Shown here: piece after piece, positions 39,849 through 47,971 of the stretch | Layout of the letters: each line of letters opens with the position of its first letter | How positions within the stretch are numbered: the first letter of the stretch is position 1 | NCBI GenBank assembly: GCA_017999365.1 | Contig: JAGNLW010000002.1 | Span: 43,501 to 107,500 of the forward strand | Direction: 5' to 3' | DNA from: Candidatus Aminicenantota bacterium | GTDB taxonomy: Bacteria; Acidobacteriota; Aminicenantia; Aminicenantales; Saccharicenantaceae | DNA length: 64,000 bases | Program-made: the position numbers and the translations under genes | Notes under the pieces: model-generated | The model's database searches: none | What the model was told of the DNA's origin: nothing | Seen by the model: only the letters and a program-made list of their open reading frames with translations

Positions 39849-42044
39849 CTAGAGGATGCGGAAGCCCAGGACCGTCTCGACCGGAACCCCTCCGCCGGGG
39901 TCGGCCCATCGGAACGTGACCTCGTAGTCGCCCGGCGCGAGCGTCTCGAGCTCGAGCTCGTAGAGGACGTTCCCGATGCCGGCCTTCTTGCTCCACTCGT
40001 CGTGGACGACGGACGCGCCGAGGGCCGCGGCCTCCGCCCCTCCCCCGACCCGCGCCGCCGTGACGGTCAACGGCCATTTCCTCGGGTCCTGGGCGGAGCC
40101 GATCTGGACGAGCAGGCCGGCCCGCTGGCCCCGTTGGACGTGGGCCACGGCCATCGGGTAGAATTTGCGGTTGGGGACGTCGACCGTCCCGTCGTCGTTG
40201 GCGATGGTGAAGGGGACGACCATGGCCTTGTCGGTCTTGAAGAGCATCCCGACGGTCGCCGTGAGGACCTTGGGCGCGCCCCCCGTCCCGACCTCGGGGA
40301 TCTCCACCGAGCTCTCGACCGCGCCCATGCGGTCGAGGGCCCGGTCGTAGATGGCGAAGGTGGCCCGGTAGGTCTTGGGCTTGAGCTCGGTCTCGGCCGA
40401 GGCGCAGTTCCAGCCGAAGTACTCGGCGTTGCGGACCCGCTGCAGGAACGACGGGATGAGGGCGATGGGCACGGCCGTCTCCGACAGGAAGCCGGACGAG
40501 CCGGCGGGGTCGTCGAGGGTCAGCTTGAACTTGAGCAGGACGGTCTGGTCGGCCGGGGCGCCCTCGCCCAGGATCTTGCGGGCCGACAGGGCCGTCTGGA
40601 TCCACAGGACGTACTTGTCCCGGGCCACGGCGAAGGGGACGATGCGGGCCTGGAACGGGATGTCCTTGAACAGGCCGGGATTGTAGGCGGCCGAGGCGAA
40701 GGCCAGGCCCTCCCGGGCGTCGTCGGTGTAGTCGAAGAAGCCCTCGCGGAAGCGGATGTCCAGCCCCGGCCGGAGAACCTTGACCTGGATCTTATGGTAC
40801 TTGCCGTCCGCCTTCTTGCCCTTGGGCGCGTAGCTCAGCTCGTAGTACTGGGCGAAGTCCCTCTCGATGATGCCGGCGAACTGCTCGAACTTGCTCCCTC
40901 CCAGGAAGGCGGCCCCGCCCGTGTCGTCGGACAGGGTCCGCAGGCTGGCCAGCTCGTTCCGCTTGATCTCGGCGATCTCGTCGGGGCGCTTGAGGCCGGC
41001 GGCGGCCGAAGCGCTCCGCCCGATGGCCCGGGGGAAGTTGTCGTAGGCGATGTCGCCCAGGATGTAGCGGAGGTAGTTGTCGGGGTCCAGGGCGTAAAAG
41101 GTGATGTTGTGGGAGTTGGCGAAGCGGACCAGGTCGTCGAAGATCTCGGAGCCGGTCCGGTAGGTCTTCTTGCCCAGGACCTTGAAGGGATCGTTGACTT
41201 TGGCCGCGGCGACCTGGGACTGCACGGCCGTGGTGTCCGAGACGCCGCCGCCCTCGAAGAACCGGGTGAACGACAGCGACGGCACGCCGCCGCTGACGAA
41301 CAGGAGCGATTTTCGCCCGCGGATGTCCTTGACGATGTTCATGACCCCGAGCAGGCCGTTGATGGTCTTCTCGAAGCGCCGCCGCGTTTCGGCCTCGAAG
41401 GCCATCTGGGTCGACTCCTGGTAGCCCACGGTCCCCATGCCCTCGACCCGGATGGGCGTGTTGCCGTCGATGATCGACGGGACGATGAGCGAGTCGGCGG
41501 CCTTCTCGACCCAGATGCTGCCGGTGGCCTTGTCGACGGCCCTGGCGATGAGGGCCCGGTCCCGGGTCAGCGGCTGGAGGAGCTCCATCCGGCCGTCCTC
41601 CTTGAGCTCGAAGACGATGATGTCCCGGCCGATCTCCAGGAGCTGGACGAGCTTGGCCAGGATCTCGGGCTTGCTCCGGTCGAGCATGCGCTGGACGGTG
41701 TTGATGGAGTCGAAGACGACGACGAACGGGCTGTCGCGCAGGGCCCCCTCGGCGGGAGCGGGCTCGGCCGCGGCCCCGCCCCGGCGGAGCCGGACCAGCT
41801 CGGCCGAGGCCAGGTCCATCTTCTTGCCGTCCTCGAAGACCTCGAAATCCCCAGGGGCGAGGTCGGTGACGAAGCGGCCGTCCTTGTCGAAGGCGATGAG
41901 GTCGACCAGGACGAGCCGGACGGTGACGTCGTGCCGCTCGACGGGCGGCGTCTGCGCGACCTGGGCCGGAAGGGACAGCGCCAGGGCCAGCAGGGCGCCC
42001 GCGGCGGCTCCGGCGGTTCTGCGGATGGAAGAGCGGTTGGACAT
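39849..42044 (-). CDS. VWFA-related (acidobacterial type) exported protein
   Basis: A 731-residue protein with a signal peptide (GAAAGALLALALSLPAQ) and the VWFA-related domain found in many Acidobacteria (LVDLIAFDKDGRFVTDLAPGDFEVFEDGKK, then the von Willebrand fold with VVFDSINTVQR and LLFVSGGVPS). The C-terminal third is beta-rich and without known domain. The ATG at 42044 has GGAGG 8 nt upstream; the GTG three codons earlier has it too close. Such proteins are secreted and thought to bind other proteins through a metal site; no MIDAS DxSxS motif is clear here. Strong taxonomic marker. Confidence 0.9.
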   Translation of the reverse strand: MSNRSSIRRTAGAAAGALLALALSLPAQVAQTPPVERHDVTVRLVLVDLIAFDKDGRFVTDLAPGDFEVFEDGKKMDLASAELVRLRRGGAAAEPAPAEGALRDSPFVVVFDSINTVQRMLDRSKPEILAKLVQLLEIGRDIIVFELKEDGRMELLQPLTRDRALIARAVDKATGSIWVEKAADSLIVPSIIDGNTPIRVEGMGTVGYQESTQMAFEAETRRRFEKTINGLLGVMNIVKDIRGRKSLLFVSGGVPSLSFTRFFEGGGVSDTTAVQSQVAAAKVNDPFKVLGKKTYRTGSEIFDDLVRFANSHNITFYALDPDNYLRYILGDIAYDNFPRAIGRSASAAAGLKRPDEIAEIKRNELASLRTLSDDTGGAAFLGGSKFEQFAGIIERDFAQYYELSYAPKGKKADGKYHKIQVKVLRPGLDIRFREGFFDYTDDAREGLAFASAAYNPGLFKDIPFQARIVPFAVARDKYVLWIQTALSARKILGEGAPADQTVLLKFKLTLDDPAGSSGFLSETAVPIALIPSFLQRVRNAEYFGWNCASAETELKPKTYRATFAIYDRALDRMGAVESSVEIPEVGTGGAPKVLTATVGMLFKTDKAMVVPFTIANDDGTVDVPNRKFYPMAVAHVQRGQRAGLLVQIGSAQDPRKWPLTVTAARVGGGAEAAALGASVVHDEWSKKAGIGNVLYELELETLAPGDYEVTFRWADPGGGVPVETVLGFRIL

Positions 42045-42065
42045 GATCTTCACCTCCCCGTGACC

Positions 42066-42094
42066 AAAATACGCTCCTCGGCGCCGGAATTCAA
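42066..42094 (-). promoter_or_regulatory. Promoter of the VWFA gene
   Basis: Minus strand TTGAAT (42089-42094), 17 bp spacer, TATTTT (42066-42071), about 22 nt before the ATG at 42044. Confidence 0.55.
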
Positions 42095-42172
42095 ACGGGC
42101 GCCGCCGTAAGGATAGACCCTTGCCGGCCCGAAAGGGTTCCCGTGGAGCGGAAGGGGCGAGGCCCGCCGCCG

Positions 42173-42850
42173 TCAGCGGGCGGCCGGGCGCATGTCGACC
42201 GCGAACTCCTCGCCCCAGTGGGTCTCGATGAGCTTCTCCAGGCGCTTGATATCCCGGGCCTCGACGAGACGGAGGATCTCGAGGTGGTCGCGGTAGGACT
42301 TCTCGAGGGCCGGCGGATCGGAGAACGGCGCGAAGTCGGTCTTGCGGTGGTAGATGGCGATCTTGGCGATGAGCTCGCTCAGGGTGTCGTAGAGCGCAGC
42401 GGAGCCGCAGCTGCGCCAGATGCGGTCGTGGACGCGGAGGTTCTGCTCGAGGTAGGCGCGGTGGTCGCCGGCGTCGTGCATACGGCCCAGCTCCCCGGTC
42501 ATGGCCCGCAGCTCCGCGACGGCGTCGCCGTCGATCCTGGCGAGGACCCGCCGGGCGGCCAGCGTGTCGAGCGTCCGGACGATCTCGTACAGCTCCCGGA
42601 CCTGCTCGAGGCTGGTGTCCTGGACGAGGACCTCCTTGCGGGCGTTGATGACCAGGTATTTCTCCGCCGACAGGCGGAAGAAGGCCTCCCGGACCGGCGT
42701 CGAGGAGGTATTGAAGAGGGCCGCGATCTCCTTTTCCTGCAGCCTTTGGCCGGGCTTGATCTCGCCGTCGATAATGGCTTTTTTCAGCGATATGTAGATC
42801 GTCTCGCTGAGGGTCGCCGGGGCCTGAAAGGGCGTCGGTTTCCAGTCCAT
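42173..42850 (-). CDS. GntR-family transcriptional regulator (FCD type)
   Basis: A 225-residue regulator. Winged-helix domain at 12-80 (IYISLKKAIIDGEIKPGQRLQEKEIAALFNTSSTPVREAFFRL) followed by an FCD ligand-binding domain (VRELYEIVRTLDTLAARRV, then HDRIWRSCG and the metal-binding His positions). FCD regulators sense carboxylates or sugar acids. A perfect 7+1+7 palindrome lies over its own -35 box, between its promoter and the divergent promoter of the 43002 gene, so it probably controls both. AAGGAA precedes the ATG. Confidence 0.9.
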   Translation of the reverse strand: MDWKPTPFQAPATLSETIYISLKKAIIDGEIKPGQRLQEKEIAALFNTSSTPVREAFFRLSAEKYLVINARKEVLVQDTSLEQVRELYEIVRTLDTLAARRVLARIDGDAVAELRAMTGELGRMHDAGDHRAYLEQNLRVHDRIWRSCGSAALYDTLSELIAKIAIYHRKTDFAPFSDPPALEKSYRDHLEILRLVEARDIKRLEKLIETHWGEEFAVDMRPAAR

Positions 42851-42922
42851 CTTCTGTTCCTTCCCTGCCGGCGCCGGAGCCCGCGGCGCGTATCCCGGTC
42901 CGGCCCTCCCAATGAGGGGGAA

Positions 42923-42951
42923 TACTATGCCCGCGGACGGCCGGGTGTCAA
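42923..42951 (-). promoter_or_regulatory. Promoter of the gntR gene
   Basis: Minus strand TTGACA (42946-42951), 17 bp spacer, ATAGTA (42923-42928). Confidence 0.55.
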
Positions 42952-42962
42952 GGACTCCTTGA
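42948..42962. promoter_or_regulatory. Candidate GntR operator palindrome
   Basis: TCAAGGA-C-TCCTTGA is a perfect inverted repeat with 7-base arms. It overlaps the -35 of the gntR promoter and ends 4 nt before the -35 of the divergent promoter, the classic place for autoregulation and divergent control. Confidence 0.55.
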
Positions 42963-42966
42963 CGGC

Positions 42967-42995
42967 TTGACAGGTCCGGGCCGTTCCCCTACAAC
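42967..42995 (+). promoter_or_regulatory. Promoter of the 43002 gene and dapF (leaderless)
   Basis: TTGACA (42967-42972), 17 bp spacer, TACAAC (42990-42995). The ATG follows 6 nt after the -10 box, so transcription should start at the start codon. Confidence 0.6.
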
Positions 42996-43001
42996 TCCCT
43001 T

Positions 43002-43784
43002 ATGATCACACGAGCAGCGTCGCGACCGTTCACAGCCGTCGTCTCCGTCCTCCTCGTGGGCGCCCTGGCCCTCGTCCCCCCCGGCGGCGACGCGGCCGAG
43101 ACGGCCCGGTCGCTCCAGAAAGCGGCCCTCGACGCCGGGACCAGGACGGTCGCCGTGCTGCCCTTCTGGGCCGACCCGGGTGTCGGGCCCGGGACGCCCC
43201 GGGATCTCGAGGACCGCCTCTACGACGCCCTCGTCTTCGAGCGCCTGGACAAGCCCGTGCCCTTCGTCGGGCCCGTCGACCGGGGGGCCATCCACCGGGA
43301 GATGGACCGGCGCCGGGTCCGGGACGGCGACATCCCCGACCGGACGGCGGCGGCCATCGGACTGGCCCTGCGGGCCGACTTCGTCGTGGTCGGCTGGCTC
43401 GACCGGTTCCGGCAGGAGGACGGCGCCGTCCAGGAGACGCCGCGGAAAGCCCCCCTGCGGCGGGACCGCACGGCCGCCGCGACCTACACAGAAAGGCGCT
43501 ACACGGCCAAGCTGACGGGAGAGTTCGTCTACCGCATCCTCGACCCCGTGACGCGGAGGACCGTGGACGAGGAGACCGTCTCGGCCGAGGTCTCGGCCCC
43601 GTTCCGGCGGGCCTCGTTCGACGGGGACCCCGCGACCCTCGACCTGTCGCGGGAGGAGCGGGCGCTCTTCGACCGGGAGGCCTGGCGGCGGGCCGAGGAG
43701 GAGCTGGAGGACGAGCTGGTCGACAAACTGGCCGAGAGGATCGCCTCCGGCCTCTTCGAGCGCGTCTTGCGCGACGTGAAGTGA
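43002..43784 (+). CDS. Exported protein of unknown function, leaderless mRNA
   Basis: A 260-residue protein with an N-terminal signal segment (AVVSVLLVGALALVPPGGDA). The mature part has a TolB/CsgG-like opening (RTVAVLPFWADPGVGPGTPRDL, then LEDRLYDALVFER and ADFVVVGWLDRF), a fold used by many envelope lipoproteins to form small alpha/beta domains, but no lipobox is evident. No ribosome binding site is present because the -10 box ends 6 nt before the ATG. It is followed after 6 nt by dapF, so the two are one transcript. Function unknown. Confidence 0.75.
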   Translation: MITRAASRPFTAVVSVLLVGALALVPPGGDAAETARSLQKAALDAGTRTVAVLPFWADPGVGPGTPRDLEDRLYDALVFERLDKPVPFVGPVDRGAIHREMDRRRVRDGDIPDRTAAAIGLALRADFVVVGWLDRFRQEDGAVQETPRKAPLRRDRTAAATYTERRYTAKLTGEFVYRILDPVTRRTVDEETVSAEVSAPFRRASFDGDPATLDLSREERALFDREAWRRAEEELEDELVDKLAERIASGLFERVLRDVK

Positions 43785-43790
43785 CCCCAC

Positions 43791-44570
43791 ATGGCGGACA
43801 TTCCCTTCGACAAATACCAGGGCGCCGGCAACGATTTCGTCATCATCGACGACCGGGAGGGCGGCTTCGGTCCCGGCGATCCGGACCTGATCCGGAGACT
43901 GTGCGACCGCCGCTTCGGCGTCGGCGCCGACGGGTTGATCCTCGTCTCCCGCCACGACCGGGCCGATTTCGAGGTCAGGTATTTCAACGCCGACGGCCGG
44001 CCGGGCTCGATGTGCGGGAACGGGGCCCGCTGCGCCGCCCACTTCGCCCTGAGGAAGGGGATCGCCGGACCGAAGCCGCGGTTCCAGGCCTACGACGGCG
44101 TCCACGAAGCGGAGATCTCGGGCGGCACGGTCCGCCTCCGGATGGCCGACGTGACGGGATGGCGGATCGTCGAGGGCCACTACTTCATCGACACCGGATC
44201 GCCGCATTACGTCGTGTTCACGCCGGCGCTCGACGCGACGGACGTCGAGGCCGAAGGCCGGAGGCTCCGGTGGTCGCCGCTTTTCGCGCCGGGCGGGACC
44301 AACGTCGACTTCGCCGAAACGACGGCGGACGGCCTGTCCGTCAGGACTTTCGAACGGGGCGTCGAAGCGGAGACCTGGGCCTGCGGCACGGGGGTGACGG
44401 CCGCCGCCATCGCCTCGGCGCTCCTGGGTCTTTCGGGCCGGGGCCCCGTCGGCGTCAGGACCAGGGGCGGCCTCTTGAAAGTCGAATTCGAGATCCGGGC
44501 CGACCGGATCACGGATATCTGGCTGACGGGTCCGGCGACCTTCGTCTTCGCCGGGACGGTCGCGGCCTGA
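43791..44570 (+). CDS. dapF: Diaminopimelate epimerase
   Basis: A 259-residue cofactor-independent epimerase converting LL- to meso-diaminopimelate for lysine and peptidoglycan. The two catalytic cysteines are Cys75 in MCGNGARC and Cys198 in WACGTGVTAAA. The N-terminal KYQGAGNDFVIID and GVGADGLI motifs are diagnostic. Expected length is about 270. It lies in an unusual place, 6 nt behind an exported protein of unknown function rather than with other dap genes, and has no ribosome binding site of its own that I can see. Confidence 0.96.
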   Translation: MADIPFDKYQGAGNDFVIIDDREGGFGPGDPDLIRRLCDRRFGVGADGLILVSRHDRADFEVRYFNADGRPGSMCGNGARCAAHFALRKGIAGPKPRFQAYDGVHEAEISGGTVRLRMADVTGWRIVEGHYFIDTGSPHYVVFTPALDATDVEAEGRRLRWSPLFAPGGTNVDFAETTADGLSVRTFERGVEAETWACGTGVTAAAIASALLGLSGRGPVGVRTRGGLLKVEFEIRADRITDIWLTGPATFVFAGTVAA

Positions 44571-44587
44571 CGCGCCGCCCGGTCGTT

Positions 44588-46303
44588 TCAGTCCACGATC
44601 CGGTAGTACTTGTAGACCGGGTAGACGATGCTCCGCCCGTCCCTCCCGAGCTCCTCGAAGACCGCGTCGAACACCCCCGAGCCGACGAAGCCGTCGGCCG
44701 CCTGGGGCTCGAGAAGGTAGAAGGCCAGGTTGGCCAGCGGCTGGGCCAGGTCGACCCGGAACGTCCCGGCCTGGAATTCCCGGGCCGGCGAGGGCGCGAA
44801 GCCGCCCGTCAACCGGACCATGGCGTTCGCGGAATAATCGCCTCCCCGCCCGCGGTCGATCCTGTCGATGACGAACTGCTCGCCCGAGACCGTGAGGGGC
44901 TTGGCCAGGACCTCGACCTTGACGTTGTGGGTGCGGAGCTTGTCGGCGATGGCGCCGTAGGCGGCCGGGATGAGATAGCCCCGGGGAACGGCCGCCGATT
45001 CCGTCCCGACGCTCTTGGCCATGAATTCCACGCCCTTGACGAGCTCGGGAGCGCCGCGCATGTGAGCGGGCATCCGGCCCCGGACGCCGGTGCCGGGGAA
45101 GAGCTCCGGGGCGTTCCGTTCCCTGTACATCAGGATGTCGACCTTGCCGTACGACCCGTAGGTGCCGGCCGTCCAGTTGCGGAGCTGTCCCGAGCCGGCC
45201 TTGTCCTTGACCGCTTCGACGACGTCGGCGTCGGCCTTGCGGCAGACCGCCTGCATCTCCTTGCCGTGCGCCGCGACGTAGCGGAGCGTCTCGGCGATCA
45301 GGGCGTAATGGGCGTAGATCCGGCGCTCGAACGACTCGTGGCCGGGGGTCTCGGCCAGGATCGACATCCGGTTCCGCAGGCCGTAGGCGTTGGCCACGAA
45401 CTTGGCCTCGGTGGACCAGATGGCCTGTCCCGGCCCCCAGACGGTCGGAGGCCACTTGAAGTCCGTGCCGCTGTGGGTGAAGACCTCGAGGCCGAAGCGG
45501 TCGCGGACGGCGTCGCGGACGGCCGGGAAGAGCTTGTCGAACACGTAGTCCCGGGGCTCCGGGGCGGCAGCCGGGACGGTGCAGTGGATGTAGCCGTTGG
45601 CGTAGCCGTGCTGGACCCGGCCCATCATGTGGGCGTCGAAGACCAGGGTCGGGTCCCAGCGGTTGAAGACGTTCCGGTAGAGGCCGGCGATCTCGACCGT
45701 GTCGACCCGGACGGCGTCCCGGTTGAGGTTGAGCCCCTGGGAATTGCTGCCCGAGCCGACGAAATGAGGCGTGCCCTCGCCTAAGGTCAGGGCGTCGTTG
45801 CCGTCGACGCAGAAGTTCGGGCAAACGATGATGATCAGGTCGTCCAAGAGCTTGGTCATCTTCCCGAAGAGGATCTCCCGGGCCAGCATGAGCAGGCTCT
45901 CCTTGCCTTCGGGCTCGTAGGCGTGGATGTTGCCCTGAAGGTAGACGACGGTCTTGCCCGACTTGGCGGCGTCTTCCGGCCGGTCCACCCGGGGATGGGC
46001 CAGGACGACCGCCGGGCAGACGTTCCGCAGCGGGCTCATGTAGACGGTCAGGACCTGGACCTTGTCGCTCGTCCAGCGCAGGACGTCGATGAACTCGAGG
46101 ACCTCCCGGTTGGAAGCGGTCCGCTCGTAATTCGTTCTCTCGGGAACGGTCAGGAACCGGGCCGGCCACTTGCCGTTCCATCCCCGGGGGACGGCGTCGC
46201 CCCAATAGATCCGATGAGCCGGGTCCGGAGCGGCGGGCGGGGCCATGGAGACGGCCGCCACGGCCGCGAGAAGGCAGAGGATCGTCCGTCGTATCGCTTT
46301 CAT
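44588..46303 (-). CDS. Secreted M14 zinc carboxypeptidase
   Basis: A 571-residue exported metallopeptidase. Signal peptide (IRRTILCLLAAVAAVSMA), then the M14 core: GNIHAYEPEGKESL gives the zinc ligands His and Glu, DDLIIIVCPNFCVDGND and SQGLNLNRD form the substrate-binding region, and FDAHMMG carries the third zinc His. A long C-terminal part (beta-rich) is less conserved. It is the last gene of the asparaginase-PDZ-M14 unit. It should trim C-terminal residues from peptides outside the cell. Confidence 0.88.
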   Translation of the reverse strand: MKAIRRTILCLLAAVAAVSMAPPAAPDPAHRIYWGDAVPRGWNGKWPARFLTVPERTNYERTASNREVLEFIDVLRWTSDKVQVLTVYMSPLRNVCPAVVLAHPRVDRPEDAAKSGKTVVYLQGNIHAYEPEGKESLLMLAREILFGKMTKLLDDLIIIVCPNFCVDGNDALTLGEGTPHFVGSGSNSQGLNLNRDAVRVDTVEIAGLYRNVFNRWDPTLVFDAHMMGRVQHGYANGYIHCTVPAAAPEPRDYVFDKLFPAVRDAVRDRFGLEVFTHSGTDFKWPPTVWGPGQAIWSTEAKFVANAYGLRNRMSILAETPGHESFERRIYAHYALIAETLRYVAAHGKEMQAVCRKADADVVEAVKDKAGSGQLRNWTAGTYGSYGKVDILMYRERNAPELFPGTGVRGRMPAHMRGAPELVKGVEFMAKSVGTESAAVPRGYLIPAAYGAIADKLRTHNVKVEVLAKPLTVSGEQFVIDRIDRGRGGDYSANAMVRLTGGFAPSPAREFQAGTFRVDLAQPLANLAFYLLEPQAADGFVGSGVFDAVFEELGRDGRSIVYPVYKYYRIVD

Positions 46304-46375
46304 CTCAACCTCGTTTCTGTCGACGGCGCTCTTCGCGGGCTGTCCGGCGCTCCGGTCCGTCGACGCGGCCGGGGC

Positions 46376-47236
46376 CTAAGGGCGGAGGGGCGTTCTCCAA
46401 ACGACGGTCCGCGGCTTCCAGACGCGGGCAGCACCCTCGCCGTCCGCCGCCTCGACCCTTTCGAGACAGGTCAGGCGCAGTTCGGCGCCCGGAGGGGCCG
46501 CGTCCAGGATCGTCACGAGGTGGTCGGCGTTGCGGACCTTGACGCCGTCGACCTCCGTGATGAGGTCGAAGAGACGGAGACCCGCCATTTCGGCCGGGCC
46601 GCCGAAGGCGAGCATGCTGACCAGGGCGCTGTCGACGCGCGACTTGCCGAGGGCCTGGGCCTGGACGGGGGTCAGGTCGGACACGGCGAAGCCGCGCCCG
46701 AGCTTCTCCTCCAAAGTGATCCCGGCCAGGTTGGCGGCGGAAGCCGCGGCGTCGATGAAAGCCCGGGCCAGGGTTTCCGACTCGAAATAGACCTGGATGA
46801 CGCTCTGGGTCGTCAGGTTGACCGTCACGAGCCATTTTTGGCCCTGGGGCTGGGACGCCGCGTAATAGAGGCGCAGCGAGGCCAGGAGCTTGGGCGAGAC
46901 CCTCGCGAGTTTAAGTTCGCGCCCGGCGGTGTAGGAGAACTCGACGGCTCTCTTGTTCGCCGCGGCCTTGACCAAGGGGCCTTTCCAATCGTTGGTCACG
47001 CTCCAGAAGAACCCCGACTTGACGCCGGACAGGGCGGCGTCGACCTGGGCCTGGGTCAGGCGGTCGTCGGGCCGGTGCCAATACCATTCGTTGGGGCTGG
47101 GCATGGGCCAGACGGGATCCTGGGCGACCTCCCGGATGTCCTGGCCCGGGGATACGGCCGGCGCGGCCGCCAGGAGACCGAGCGCGACCGGGACGGCGAG
47201 GACCGCCGCGGCGGGGATGAGGCGGAGCTTCTTCAT
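46376..47236 (-). CDS. Exported PDZ-domain protein
   Basis: A 286-residue protein with signal peptide (KLRLIPAAAVLAVPVALGLLAAAPA). The C-terminal ~90 residues are a PDZ domain (LGRGFAVSDLTPVQAQALGKSRVDSALVSMLAFGGPAEMAGLRLFDLITEVDGVKV, split by the family loop), which binds C-termini or regulates proteases. The N-terminal part has no recognised family. GGGAGG precedes the ATG; it lies between the asparaginase and M14 genes, so it may recruit or regulate the peptidase. Confidence 0.75.
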   Translation of the reverse strand: MKKLRLIPAAAVLAVPVALGLLAAAPAVSPGQDIREVAQDPVWPMPSPNEWYWHRPDDRLTQAQVDAALSGVKSGFFWSVTNDWKGPLVKAAANKRAVEFSYTAGRELKLARVSPKLLASLRLYYAASQPQGQKWLVTVNLTTQSVIQVYFESETLARAFIDAAASAANLAGITLEEKLGRGFAVSDLTPVQAQALGKSRVDSALVSMLAFGGPAEMAGLRLFDLITEVDGVKVRNADHLVTILDAAPPGAELRLTCLERVEAADGEGAARVWKPRTVVWRTPLRP

Positions 47237-47262
47237 GGTCTTCCTCCCAGGCGGTCCCCCCG

Positions 47263-47757
47263 TCAGCCCTCGATCTCCTCGAAGACGCCGGTCTTGCGGT
47301 TCTTGCGGACCCGGTCCCAGGGCAGGGCCCGGCCGTTCATGGCCACGTAGACGCCGTGGGGCAGGACCTGGACGAACGCCAGGGCCGCGCCGAGGTTGAA
47401 GAGGCCGTCGGAGGAACCGAATTTGTAGGGCACCATGGCCCCGGTCAGGACGACCGTCTTGTCCTTGACGGCCGGCCCGAGCAGGCGCGCCGTGACCTCC
47501 ATCCGGTCCGTGCCGTGGGTGACGACGATCCGCTCGCGGGGCGAGGTCCGGCAGTGCTCGAGGATGTTGGCCCGGTCGGCGTCGGACATCTCCAGGGAAT
47601 CGACCATCATCAAGGTCCGGACCTCGACCTCGAGGCCCGACCGCCCCAGGCGGAGCATCTCGGGGACGTGGGTGTCCTGGAAGAACAGGTTGCCGGTCAG
47701 CTCGTCGTATTCCTTGTCGAACGTCCCCCCCGTGACCAGGACGCGGATGGCGTTCAC
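47263..47757 (-). CDS. One-domain L-asparaginase
   Basis: A 164-residue protein equal to only the N-terminal catalytic domain of type I/II asparaginases (normally ~330). The five catalytic positions are visible: Thr and Tyr in TGGTFDKEYDELTG, Thr-Asp in VTHGTDRME, and the late Lys in VRKNRKTGVFE; LTGAMVP is the usual core. Short asparaginases of this type exist. The best start is GTG at 47757, which overlaps the stop of a 17-codon leader ORF (GTGA) and has no ribosome binding site of its own. It hydrolyses asparagine, or a related amide, to aspartate and ammonia. Confidence 0.8.
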   Translation of the reverse strand: MNAIRVLVTGGTFDKEYDELTGNLFFQDTHVPEMLRLGRSGLEVEVRTLMMVDSLEMSDADRANILEHCRTSPRERIVVTHGTDRMEVTARLLGPAVKDKTVVLTGAMVPYKFGSSDGLFNLGAALAFVQVLPHGVYVAMNGRALPWDRVRKNRKTGVFEEIEG

Positions 47758-47807
47758 TGCTTGACCAGCCGCGGTGCGCCGACGAGCCAAACCCGCTTCT
47801 TCCTCAA
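47754..47807 (-). CDS. 17-codon leader peptide coupled to asparaginase
   Basis: TTG start with AGGAGG 6 nt upstream; reads MRKKRVWLVGAPRLVKQ and stops with TGA, of which the bases overlap the GTG start of the asparaginase gene (GTGA at 47754-47757). The asparaginase start has no Shine-Dalgarno of its own, so ribosomes ending this ORF probably restart there. The promoter is about 40 bp upstream. Could be a simple coupling leader or an attenuator-like control; the peptide contains no Asn or Asp. Confidence 0.45.
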   Translation of the reverse strand: MRKKRVWLVGAPRLVKQ

Positions 47808-47850
47808 GGTCCACCTCCTGCCCGGATCGAAGGGATGTCGTGAAGGACGG

Positions 47851-47880
47851 ACTATAGAAAAGTCCGCCTGCCCGTGTCAA
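47851..47880 (-). promoter_or_regulatory. Promoter of the asparaginase-PDZ-M14 operon
   Basis: Minus strand TTGACA (47875-47880), 18 bp spacer, TATAGT (47851-47856), upstream of the leader ORF. Confidence 0.7.
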
Positions 47881-47920
47881 CTCCGTGGGACCGCGTCGCG
47901 GAGACCCGGGCGGCGCGGGA

Positions 47921-47950
47921 TTGACTCGGCGGCGGGTTCGGGGCTAAAGT
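47921..47950 (+). promoter_or_regulatory. Promoter of the 47972 gene
   Basis: TTGACT (47921-47926), 18 bp spacer, TAAAGT (47945-47950), with AAGGAGG and an ATG following at 47972. Confidence 0.55.
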
Positions 47951-47971
47951 GTCCGTCCCAAGGAGGCCGCC

